The notes under the pieces were generated by a model. That model saw only the letters and a program-made list of their open reading frames with translations. It was not told the DNA's origin and did not search any database. DNA of 64,000 bases from Tethya wilhelma. Its lineage: Eukaryota > Porifera > Demospongiae > Tethyida > Tethyidae. The first letter of the stretch is position 1. Each line of letters begins with the position of its first letter. Location of the stretch: NCBI GenBank assembly GCA_964030475.1, contig CAXIPT010000007.1, positions 495,055-559,054 of the forward strand, read 5' to 3'. Both the position numbers and the translations under genes were made by a program. Of the stretch, positions 10,456-23,113 are shown piece after piece.

Positions 10456-11448
10456 TATAGGTATACATTAAGTCAACATTGAGCCCAATTTGGTGAGCAA
10501 AAAGTTGTGGTCTTTTCTGTGCAAGTACATTCATTATCCACACACACACACATATTAATTACGGTGTGTTCAAAACACACCTCTTATATTTTGACCTTAT
10601 GTAGTCAGCCTGTCTGAGGGAGAGGAATATAGCAGGGGAGTTTAGGTTCATTTAGGAGGGTGTGACTCCATTTGAATTGATCAATTACAGTGCTAGGAGA
10701 GCTATAGTACATTCCTGCTCCCTTTCCTTGTTGGTTAAATCTCTCTCCTGTCCTGAATACTTCTCCTGTTGTATCATCTCTCTCCTGTCCTGTTATATCA
10801 TCTCTCCTGTCCTGAAAACTTGTCCTGCTATATCTCTCTCTTGTCCTGAACAATTCCTCCTGCTATAAATATATTTCCTGTCCTAAGCACTTGTCCTATA
10901 ATATAATTTCTCCCTTGTAGGAAATGTCCTGGTTACTTGTCCTACTATATCTCTGCTGAGGTTCACCATGAGCTGTCCAAGGAGCTGGAGAAGTATAGGG
11001 TCACTGGAGAGAGTGAGCAATGTAGGTCAACTTAGACAGCTGTAGGTCAACTTAGACAGCTGTAGGTCAACTTGACAGTTGTAAGGTCAACATAGACAGT
11101 AGTAGGTCAACTTGCAATTGCTTCTCTTAGCAATGGTATTATGGTAGCTGCATCCATGAATGTTATGACCAGCTGAAATTGCGTTATTTCTTGGGGATTC
11201 ATATGTTGTGATTTGTTTTGCATTAGATTTACTAAACACACGCTAGTGCTGTGTGTATGTGTGCGAGTTTCAATATTGACTATCTCCTAATGTATAAGTT
11301 TATGCTTCTCCGACTGTTTTTGCTGACTTAATGAATTTAAAACCATTTTCTTCATAAATAGTAAATTTACATTAGTATTTGAATGTGGAAGTTTGTCAAA
11401 CAATATTATTTAATTCTCGTGTTCGCACACATGTGCACACACACACAT

Positions 11449-11490
<42 letters not shown>

Positions 11491-13128
11491 AGACCTCGAC
11501 AACAAGCTTCTCGTCCTGGATCTCCTGTCCACCGTCCACAAGGTGTGTGAGTCGTGGAGGGACAACCTTCCCCACCTCACAGCACCAGTGGAGAAGACAG
11601 AACTGAGCCTATACGCCATCAAGAACTCTCGCAGGAAGATGGAGGACAGGCATGCCTTCTGCCTGGATGTGAACACCCTCTATAGACTCAAGGTAAGTAG
11701 AGATTAGTGTCGTACCCTTGTTCCCTTTCCGTGAGTGAAAGCTCAAAGGGAAGCCTTGTTACAAGGCTATAAATTGAGATAGAAAAAATACATGTACTTG
11801 TAAATATTGTCGCTTGGTAGGTTGTTGCACAGAGTGTGCATTTTAGAGGTAAATAGTTGCATCATTAACAGAGCATTCCTGCATAGTGGCTGACGCTAGG
11901 AGAGAGAAGACAGAAATTGAAGTTACTGTGTTTTGTTCCACAGGACTACCCACCTCAGTCATTCTACGCTGTCTTTGACGGTCATGTTGGTGTAGAAGCG
12001 GCCTCCTATGCATCCATTCATCTCCTCACTAACATTGTTCGTCATCAAAGCTTCTTCTCCGACCCAGTGGCAGCCATTAAGGATGGGGTGAAGACAACAG
12101 ATGAGCAGTTTTGCAAAATATAGGTATACATTAAGACAACATTGAGCCCAATTTGGAGAGCAAAAAGTTGTGGTCTTTTCTGTGCAAGTACATTCATTAT
12201 GCACACACACACACACACATATTAATTACGGTGTGTTCAAAACACACCTCTTATATTTTGACCTTATGTAGTCAGCAAGTCTGAGGGAGAGAGGAATATA
12301 GCAGGGGAGTTTAGGTTCATTTAGGAGGGTGTGACTCCATTTGAATTGATCAATTACAGTGCTATGGGAGCTATAGTACATTCCTGTCCCTTTCCTTGTT
12401 AGTTATATCTCTCTCCTGTCCTGAATACTTGTCCTGTTATAGAATCTCTCCTGTCCTGAATACTTGTCCTGTTATATCATCTCTTCTGTCCTGAAAACTT
12501 GTCCTGCTATATCTCTCTCTTGTCCTGAACAATTCCTCCTGCTATAAATATATTTCCTGTCCTAAGCACTTGTCCTATAATATAATTTCTCCCTTGTAGG
12601 AAATGTCCTGGTTACTTGTCCTACTATATCTCTGCTGAGGTTCACCATGAGCTGTCCAAGGAGCTGGAGAAGTATAGGGTCACTGGAGAGAGTGAGCAAT
12701 GTAGGTCAACTTAGACAGCTGTAGGTCAACTTAGACAGCTGTAGGTCAACTTGACAGTTGTAAGGTCAACATAGACAGTAGTAGGTCAACTTGCAATTGC
12801 TTCTCTTAGCAATGGTATTATGGTAGCTGCATCCATGAATGTTATGACCAGCTGAAATTGCGTTATTTCTTGGGGATTCATATGTTGTGATTTGTTTTGC
12901 ATTAGATTTACTAAACACACGCTAGTGCTGTGTGTATGTGTGCGAGTTTCAATATTGACTATCTCCCAATGTATAAGTTTATGCTTCTCCGACTGTTTTT
13001 GCTGACTTAATGAATTTAAAACCATTTTCTTCATAAATAGTAAATTTACATTAGTATTTGAATGTGGAAGTTTGTCAAACAATATTATTTAATTCTCGTG
13101 TTCGCACACATGTGCACACACACACATG

Positions 13129-13159
<31 letters not shown>

Positions 13160-14634
13160 AGACCTCGACAACAAGCTTCTCGTCCTGGATCTCCTGTCCA
13201 CCGTCCACAAGGTGTGTGAGTCGTGGAGGGACAACCTTCCCCACCTCACAGCACCAGTGGAGAAGACAGAACTGAGCCTATACGCCATCAAGAACTCTCG
13301 CAGGAAGATGGAGGACAGGCATGCCTTCTGCCTGGATGTGAACACCCTCTATAGACTCAAGGTAAGTAGAGATTAGTGTCGTACCCTTGTTCCCTTTCCG
13401 TGAGTGAAAGCTCAAAGGGAAGCCTTGTTACAAGGCTATAAATTGAGATAGAAAAAATACATGTACTTGTAAATATTGTCGCTTGGTAGGTTGTTGCACA
13501 GAGTGTGCATTTTAGAGGTAAATAGTTGCATCATTAACAGAGCATTCCTGCATAGTGGCTGACGCTAGGAGAGAGAAGACAGAAATTGAAGTTACTGTGT
13601 TTTGTTCCACAGGACTACCCACCTCAGTCATTCTACGCTGTCTTTGACGGTCATGTTGGTGTAGAAGCGGCCTCCTATGCATCCATTCATCTCCTCACTA
13701 ACATTGTTCGTCATCAAAGCTTCTTCTCCGACCCAGTGGCAGCCATTAAGGATGGGGTGAAGACAACAGATGAGCAGTTTTGCAAAAAGGTTAGTTAGGT
13801 TTTTGTTCGAGTAGCAATTTGTTCAAATTTTACACAAATATATTATATTTTTTTGTTTTTCAATTTTTCTTTTTATTAGGATTTCAAGAGTGGAACGACG
13901 GCTGTTGCTTGCTTAATTAGAGAAAAGAAACTCTACGTGGGGTGGGTGGGAGACTCGCAGGCGTGTCTTGTTAGAAAGGGGGAACCCCTACAATTAGTGG
14001 ATCCTCATAAGCCCGACAAAGAGGTACGAAATTGAAGAAATTGTATAGTGGGTAGATATTCTTTGAATTGCCAAATTTGCCTAATTTTAATGATGACCAA
14101 TTTACCCACTATCAATCTGGTACGTAATGTGTAACTGTTATATATATGTACAAAAATGGTTGAAATTAGTTCCACTCCATTGCACATTCATAGGATGAAC
14201 AACGGAGGATCGAAGAAGCCGGGGGGATGGTCGTCTTCATAGGGGCGTGGCGGGTCAATGGGAACCTCTCCGTGTCCAGAGCCATCGGAGATGCTAAAGA
14301 TAAGAAATATGTCATCGGAGATGCAGACGTCGCGACCTTTGACCTAGAAGGATCTGAGGAGTACCTCGTCATAGCGTGTGACGGAGTATGGGATGTGGTC
14401 TCGGGCAAGGAGTTGTCCGAATGTGTGAAGAAGCATCTTGACTCAGACGGCGGCTCCAGGAGTAGCGTAGCTAAGGCGATTATTGACTTTGCTCGTGCCG
14501 AAGGGTCAGGTGATAACATGAGTGTTATTGTCGTGTTTCTCGATGATCTCAATGTGTCATCGTCCTCCTCGTTGCCATCGGCAACCAGTGAGGGTCAAAG
14601 TGCAGGTGTTACAGGCTCCGATACCACTCAATAG
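9386..14634 (+). CDS. PP2C-family protein phosphatase, PPM1E/PPM1F (POPX)-like
   Basis: Predicted exons: 9386-9567, 12600-12700 (or its twin 10921-11021), 13162-13361 (or 11493-11692), 13613-13789, 13880-14023 and 14194-14634, giving about 414 residues. PP2C landmarks are in order: SRRKMEDRHAF, SFYAVFDGHVGVEAASYA, FKSGTTAVACLI, VGWVGDSQACLV, WRVNGNLSVSRAIGD, VIACDGVWDV and GSGDNMSVIVVF. The RRKMEDRH...GWVGDSQ...WRVNG combination resembles vertebrate PPM1F/PPM1E, Mg/Mn-dependent Ser/Thr phosphatases that act on PAK and CaMK. The usual DGHGG is DGHVG, leaving the metal-binding Asp intact. A 1.66-kb tandem duplication copies three middle exons; the first copy of the third exon is broken, so a functional mRNA must use the second. 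It lies 235 bp upstream of TRMT61A. Confidence 0.88.
10738..10945 (+). repeat. Minisatellite resembling the adjacent PPM1 exon
   Basis: Degenerate units of about 30 bp, of the form CTGTCCTGAATACTTGTCCT followed by GTTATATCTCT, fill the last 180 bp of the intron. The exon that follows opens with TGTCCTGGTTACTTGTCCTA then CTATATCTCTG, which is the same sequence in coding form (CPGYLSYYIS). The second copy is at about 12414-12625, with some units better preserved. Confidence 0.85.
11021..11120 (+). repeat. Five tandem 20-bp copies of a 5' splice site
   Basis: The donor of the 101-nt PPM1 exon (T|GTAGGTCAAC) is the first of five units TGTAGGTCAACTTAGACAGC, with GT at about 11022, 11042 and 11062 and variants at 11081 and 11102. 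The same array follows the second copy of the exon (12700-12800). Only the first donor keeps the reading frame with the next exon, because 20 is not a multiple of three. Confidence 0.85.
11944..12118 (+). pseudogene. Broken duplicate PPM1 exon (DYPPQSFYAVFDGH)
   Basis: This is copy 1 of the 177-nt exon. It has a normal acceptor (CCACAG) and reads through TTDEQFCK. It then passes the duplication junction, loses its donor AAG|GTTAGT and meets an in-frame TAG at 12121-12123. The intact twin is 13613-13789. It cannot be spliced in productively at its normal boundary. Confidence 0.85.
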
Positions 14635-14868
14635 TTTTGTCAATAATTACATTATTTGTGTACAATAGCCATACATGCAGTGATTTTTCGAATTTTAATT
14701 CCAATTATTATTATTATACTCGTTTGCACTTTTAATTCTCTGTACTTTGATGACTGAAAAAAATTTGCACAAAAATATCCGATGAAGAGTAATTGCGTTT
14801 GGCGACCCTTTACCAACATAGAGCAAAATCCAGTGCACGTGGTCGCCAGTCAAGCGTGAAGAAGGAGT

Positions 14869-16805
<1,937 letters not shown>

Positions 16806-16985
16806 CGTCTTGTCCCACCGCAGTAGCTAGTCTCAGATATCATATCTATTATAGACAGTAATTTTATGCGGATATTTGCGCATGCAATCACTATACGTAT
16901 CCGGCTTTTGTGAGGCTATATACAGTACCTGAATCCATAGATAACATTTATCTATCGGACTGTGTAAAAGTCTGATGCGAACAAG

Positions 16986-19748
16986 ATGGCTCGACTACTA
17001 ACTCTCCTGTTACTCGCGGTGGCTAGCGCTTCATGGAATTCAGTCACCGCTTCTGTGTCGGCCGTCAACCACGGCTCGTCCGAGGTAAGTCGCGGTCAGT
17101 ATGTCTGCAGACAATTAATTTTAGTTTTGCATTCATTGATGTATTAATTTGTGTGAAAGTCAAACCGTATAATTTGTTATAGTTTCTCCCAAGAGTGAGC
17201 CTCGGCAGCGGTGCAGGCGTACATATGACAAAGAGACAGACGCAGAGCCTCCAGCCAATCAGAGTGGCAGCCTTTTATCAGCAGTCATTTATGGACAAGT
17301 TAGTTTTAAGATGATAACTTTATTATAGGAATACATGTATAGCATGAATCTTTTTTCCCTTTCTGTGTTTCTTCTTCTTATAGTCTGGCCAGTGACAAGA
17401 GGGCTATGATTAGTGTAAGTCATGATCAATGAGTCGATATTATTAAGTTCAGAATCAGTTCAGTTGATAATAATTATTGTCTCTCATTATTATTATACAA
17501 AATTCAGAAGATAATAGTAATAATAATTATTATTATTATGCTGTTTTTACAAGAATTTTTTTAAAATGCCGCCACTGTTTCTCTTTTGTATAGAATGAGA
17601 TCATTCCTGACCTATTCGGTTTTCTCTCTCAAACTCTCTCAGTTCAACGTATCAGTGGAAACATCCTCATCAACCAGTGAGAGTGCATGCTCATTCACAT
17701 GTCATTGCAAATTTTACTGTTAGGTTGAATCTCTCTCGCCTTCTCCACATCTGTCCCCCCCGATATAGTGAATGCACAGGTGGAACTTTCTTTCCCCTTG
17801 ACAATGGTGAGATAGCCTGTTCTGATACATGTGCCTCTACCACCACCTGCGGAGGAGCTGTGGTGCCACCAGAACATCTCAAGGTATGTACATACATTTG
17901 CCATATATAATTATGTGGGCTCAATGTGCAGTTGGTATATAATTTTTAGGTATACTATTGCATGTCAACATCAACATGCACACAGATCGAGGTCTGCAAG
18001 CTTAAGTGGTTCATTGTGTTATCATACATAATAATTATCATCACATAGAATTAAGATATAAAATTTTATTACCCACAGATGTTTCAATCCTAGCTGTGAA
18101 TGATCCCTGCCTAGGCTCAATGGTATTATTTTGTTAGTAAAAATACCATTGATACATGTGGCAATGCATGAGCATCTGCTGAGTTTATTGTTTGGTAATT
18201 GGAAAGGGTAGTATGGAGTGTAGATGTGTGTGGGTAGGTATAGATATATTATACTAGTAGAGTATTAACAATAAGTTTTGTAGCAAGCATGCATGCAATC
18301 ACCATGCATGCATAATTGTAATTCTTCAAGTCCGACACTAATTTACATCATGTGCAATGTGTATTCAAGTTATCATGTTTCATTCTGTGCATGCAGCAAT
18401 GCAGGCAGTGTGATTTGAATGGGGCAACAATATTTAATGGCAATCCCAACAACTGTCCCACTGTTGGCTCAGCTGGTGCTGGTGTGGACACGGACTACAT
18501 TCTCTATGTGACGGCAGACCAGTCAAAGTGTCCTGGCGATCAAGGCTCGTCCACAACAGTAGCCCTGGCCTTGGCTTGTCAGATGGAAGCCTCACTCGAC
18601 CGTCCTATAGCTGGGACTGTCAATTTCTGTCCTACTGGACTAGCTTCACGGAGCCAGGTGTCTGCCTTCACTCTGGTCAAACATGAGATGTTACATGCAC
18701 TCGGTTTCTCTTCATCTCTGTTTCCATTTTGGAGAGACTCCGATGGCAACCCACGGACTGCCAGAGATAACAGTGGACGCCCAATTGTCAATGGGTAGGG
18801 CAAACTGTGTGAATTTTGTATAAAGCATGATAAAAGAAGTCTTTCATAGAGTGTGTCTATAGCTGATCGTAAACTCATTATAATTACTTCATTTTCTCCC
18901 CTTATGTATTGTTTAGACGATTACAAGCTGGGGATACCACCATCAGGCAGATAACTTATAATGATTGGGTCACTTTTTCTCAAGTGGTATCACACACTGT
19001 GACTGTCATGGTCACTCCCAGAGTGGTGGTAAGTACTAACTTTAAATTTGCTTCTATTTCAGAGTATAATTATATAATAGCTCATTCTTTGGCCTATATA
19101 TACTATAGCTACATATAATTGACATGCACATTAATGATTATAGAGCAGTTACTAACTTCCTCACACATCAATGTTTATATTAAATTTTTTGGAGGAAGAC
19201 CTAGCTTAATTGGTACAGTGAGGCTAATTGTAAGAGTGGTGATTCTTTTAGCTTTTCTCTTCCTCTCACTCTGTGTGTGCATCATGATATATATAGGCTG
19301 AAGCTAGGAGTCATTTCGACTGCCCAACTTTAGTAGGAATGGAGCTGGAGAATCAGGGAGGTAGTGGGACTGCCATGAGTCACTGGGAGAAGAGATTACT
19401 AGGAGTGAGTGGAATAACTATCACTGAAGTGACATGCATCTGTATAAAGCCATAATATTATTGTTGGACTATTGAAGCATAATTTTAGCTAGTGGCTGCT
19501 TAATGGCAATTTTGCCATTAGAAATTGATTCCATGATGTGTAATGTACTGAATTAATTGTTCTGTACAAATTTTATATTGATGCAATCAGCATAATGCAT
19601 TAACACACATTGCTGTAGAATGAAGCCATGACTGGTTTCCTCTCCTTTAATGGAGGCTTCTCAAGAATCACTTATGCAGCTTTGGAGGATACTGGGTATA
19701 CATGCAGCTGAGTGCTACAGAGTAACCACTGCTAGAATGGCTTAATGG

Positions 19749-19792
<44 letters not shown>

Positions 19793-21923
19793 GCTGGTAT
19801 ACAGTCAACTATGATAAAGCTGATGATCTTCTCTGGGGAAGAGGTGCTGGATGTCGGTTTGCCATGGGCAGCTGTAGAGAATGGATCAACACACAACGAA
19901 ACCAAAGCAGGTAACAATTATGAAGAAATGTTATAATTATCCCCCAAAAATTTTAACTGCGTGTACTCTCTCTCTTCCCCCCGCCTCTCTGTATGTGTGT
20001 GCAGTGCTGCGTCCATTGCTCCATTCTGTGACAGGTTGGAGAGTGTAAATCGTCTTGACTGCACAAATGACAGAGCTGCAGTTGGCAAGTGTAATCTGGG
20101 CACATTTTCTAGCTCTTTACCATCTGATTTTCAGGTACTGAGAACTATGTGTATATATAGGTGTGTGTGTTTAACTTTAACTTTAATTTTCTCTTTCTTA
20201 AATTTCAGTTCTTTCAAAATCCTGCCCAGGGTAGTAGAATTCAGATTGCGGATTTTTGCCCATCTGTTGATGTAAGTGAAACACTATAATTATATCTCTA
20301 GATATGTAGCTATAAAGTCTGGCTCTCTCCCTTTCCATAACTCTGACTATAAGTACAATTATTTAGGGCTCTAGTATAATAATATTGTGGCACTGTTTGC
20401 TTTACTTCATGGTAGGTGCTTCAAGTGCCACTGCATGATGTGCACACTTAATGGTTGATGGATATAAAATTAATTATGACCAACTCACTGTAAATAGGTC
20501 TGCATGAATACATATAGGTGCCATATTGCATGATGTGTATACACTTAATGCTTGATGGATATATAATTGCCATAATAATGTGATTCTTTCTGTGCACTTT
20601 TGCAGCCAATTCAATTTTTAGTTGGTGATCTTATCGTTGGAACTGAGTGTTCTAACACGTCCAACCTAATTGATCCCAACTTCCGCCTGGAGTCCTATGG
20701 AGCAGGATCAAGATGTGTCAACCACGGCTCCCAGCCTTGGACGAGAGGCAGCTTTGTTGTCACCACCATTGGTGCTGGCTGCTATCAGGTGTGTGAGTGT
20801 ATGTGTCCATGAATGTATACTATAATTATGTTAATTGTGCATTAGTTGCTTGGGTTGAATTGATTTGTGTTCGGCAGTAAGTTCAAATGGAAAATGCATG
20901 TCCTATAATACTTATTGATGTCTTCTTTAATACTTAGCCAAGTTCTTGTATTACTATTGTAGTCTTCACTTGTACTGTTTAACCATTAATTATTGTGTTT
21001 TTTGATATGGAATCATGAGGACTGAATTGAATGGTCTCTATGACTGTGTATGTGTTCTTGAAACATGCAGTATCGTTGTTCTGTGGAGAATGGATTGAGG
21101 ATTGGCATTGGGAGCAACGTCTACCAGTGCAGCTGTGAGGGAGAAGAGGTGAGACTAACATGTGCAGCTGCATGCAGCTTCTTTGGATAACTTCACCCAT
21201 ACACACATGCACACACACATACATGCACACACACACTCATGGACACTAGATTATGATAGATATTACAGAGAATAATGTTCGTCATCAAGGCTCCATAATC
21301 TGTCCATCTTGTGCACAAATCTGCCACGTAAGTCAATCAAACCAAAACTGCATTCTGTGTCATATTCACTGTTGCTCATGTTATTTCTCCCCCCCCCCCC
21401 CCCCAAAGGATGATTTAAGTTCCTGTCCAAGTTCAGGTAGGTATCATTTATTGTATCTCATTTCAATTTTACTTTTGCCTTTAAATAAATAGAAGAACAA
21501 TGCTTCGGTCAAATGACTTCCAATGAAGCTGCATTGGTTATGGGGGTCACACTCCCCCCACCCCCCACTGGCACAGCCACAACAGAGACAGTATCTTCTG
21601 ATGAAACAGAAACCACTACCACTGGTGGAAGTCCCACGACATCCTCCATCACAACAAGGCCAGTAATGGAGACTGCTAGCACTGCACCTGGCACAACGGA
21701 GACCTCTAGCACTGCAGCTGGCACAACGGAGACTTCTAGCACTACAGCTGACACAATGGAGACCTCTAGCACTGCAGCTGGTCCAATGGAGTCTAGCACA
21801 GCAAATGATGGAAGCACCATGAGCAGTGGAAATTCAGGGGGTGCTACTAGACAGAGCATGTCTCTGTTGGTGATGTTTGGTGCTCTGGTTGTTGCAGCTG
21901 CTCTCAGTGCTAGGCAACATTGA
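16986..21923 (+). CDS. Leishmanolysin-like (M8) metalloprotease, probable GPI-anchored, copy 1
   Basis: Seventeen exons are predicted: 16986-17084, 17183-17298, 17384-17414, 17594-17676, 17769-17883, 18397-18794, 18917-19028, 19297-19404, 19619-19695, 19794-19910, 20005-20134, 20209-20271, 20606-20788, 21071-21148, 21271-21327, 21409-21436 and 21493-21923. All phases agree, giving 741 residues. A signal peptide ([16 protein letters not shown]) leads a cysteine-rich ectodomain. The M8 active site [10 protein letters not shown] is in exon 6. Exon 8 has [23 protein letters not shown], containing the third zinc His, and exon 9 NEAMTG, the probable Met-turn. Near the C-terminus are a Thr/Ser-rich stalk with four [13 protein letters not shown] repeats and a hydrophobic tail ([20 protein letters not shown]) of GPI-signal type. 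It resembles GP63/invadolysin proteases acting at the cell surface. Substrate unknown. Confidence 0.93.
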
Positions 21924-22302
21924 TGTGCATTAATATATTTTTTTATAGTACATAGACGTCTAACTGTGTAAAAGGAACTATTTTTTTTTTTTTTAAACAT
22001 TATAATTATTGTATATGTAAGTGCTGTTTTGTAATTTATTTATTTTTGTAACATGTTCATGATCATAATAATAAGCTCTTGCAATTTCGTAAAATGAGTC
22101 ACTTCCGTATGGCAAAAATAAAATAGTATAATAATATCACTTCAAAATGCTTCTGGTTTTGATGACGTCAATTGCAAGAGCTCCGGAAATCGGCCAGTAA
22201 GCTTAGCTCCTCCTCCACGATTAATTAGCCAATACATATCCGGTGTGGGTGGGGCTACTTACAGTAAATGTGCCACAATCAACAAATAATATTCACAACA
22301 AG
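21924..22302. other. Spacer between the two leishmanolysin genes
   Basis: These 379 bp hold the 3' UTR of copy 1 and the promoter of copy 2. The sequence is AT-rich with no coding frame. Around 22165 there is TGACGTCA, a CRE-type palindrome, about 140 bp before the copy 2 start. Upstream ATGs near 22242 and 22268 do not lead into the protein. Confidence 0.5.
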
Positions 22303-23075
22303 ATGGCTCGACTACTAACTGTCTTGTTACTGTTGGTAGCTAGCGAATTGCTCGCTTCAGTCACCGCTTCTGTGTCGGCTGTCAACCACGGCTCGTCCGA
22401 GGTAAAGTTGGTCACTTATTGTATTATTATGGTGTATTATAAATCGGTAGAAGAGCACGTCTACTAAGTTTGCCAACGAATTAATTGAATTTTGATATTA
22501 TAATATTATAGTTTCTCCCAAGAGTAAGTTTAGGCAGTGGTGCAGGCGTGCACATCACAAAGAGACAGACACAGAGTCCCCAGCCAATCAGAGTGGCAGC
22601 CTTTTATCAGCAGTCATTTATGGACAAGTAAGTTGAGTACATAAAATGGACCTGGGTAGAAGCCACACAGCTCCAATGTAAATTTAATTAATGTTTTCTT
22701 TGTAGTCTGGCTGGTGACAAGAGGACTATGATTGAGGTAAGTCCATCAGTAGGTTCAAGTTTTGTTTATTTAGCTTATAAATTAAGATATAGTTTATATA
22801 GTGCATATATACAAGATTCAGAAGGTATTGGGTAGAATAATTGTTTGTTGATGTTTTTTTCATTGCTGCTGTTTTCTCTTTCTACAGAATGAAATCATTC
22901 CTGATTTATTCGATTTTCTTACTCAAACTCTCTCAGTTCAACGCCTCAGTGAAAACATCCTCATCAACAAGTGAGTGCTCATTCATGTCATATATAACTG
23001 ATTCAGCTTGCTACAATCATGCTGTGTCAGTGTAGTGTTACACATTAACACACATTGACACATCAGATTCTACAA

Positions 23076-23113
<38 letters not shown>

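Larger units (their letters stand above)
10456..13789. repeat. 1.66-kb tandem duplication inside the PPM1 gene
   Basis: Copy 1 (about 10456-12118) and copy 2 (about 12119-13789) are nearly identical, introns and microsatellites included. They differ by scattered substitutions and by changes in repeat number. Each holds an exon of 101 nt, one of 200 nt and the start or whole of a 177-nt exon. Copy 1 ends inside the third exon after TTTTGCAAAA and continues directly into TATAGGTATAC, the start of copy 2. The high identity means the event is very recent or is an unresolved pair of haplotypes in the assembly. Confidence 0.9.

Noticed and set aside
10738..11120. Regularly spaced repeats as a CRISPR-like array
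   Set aside because: The units are contiguous or degenerate without unique spacers, they lie in a eukaryotic intron and they resemble the adjacent exon or donor.
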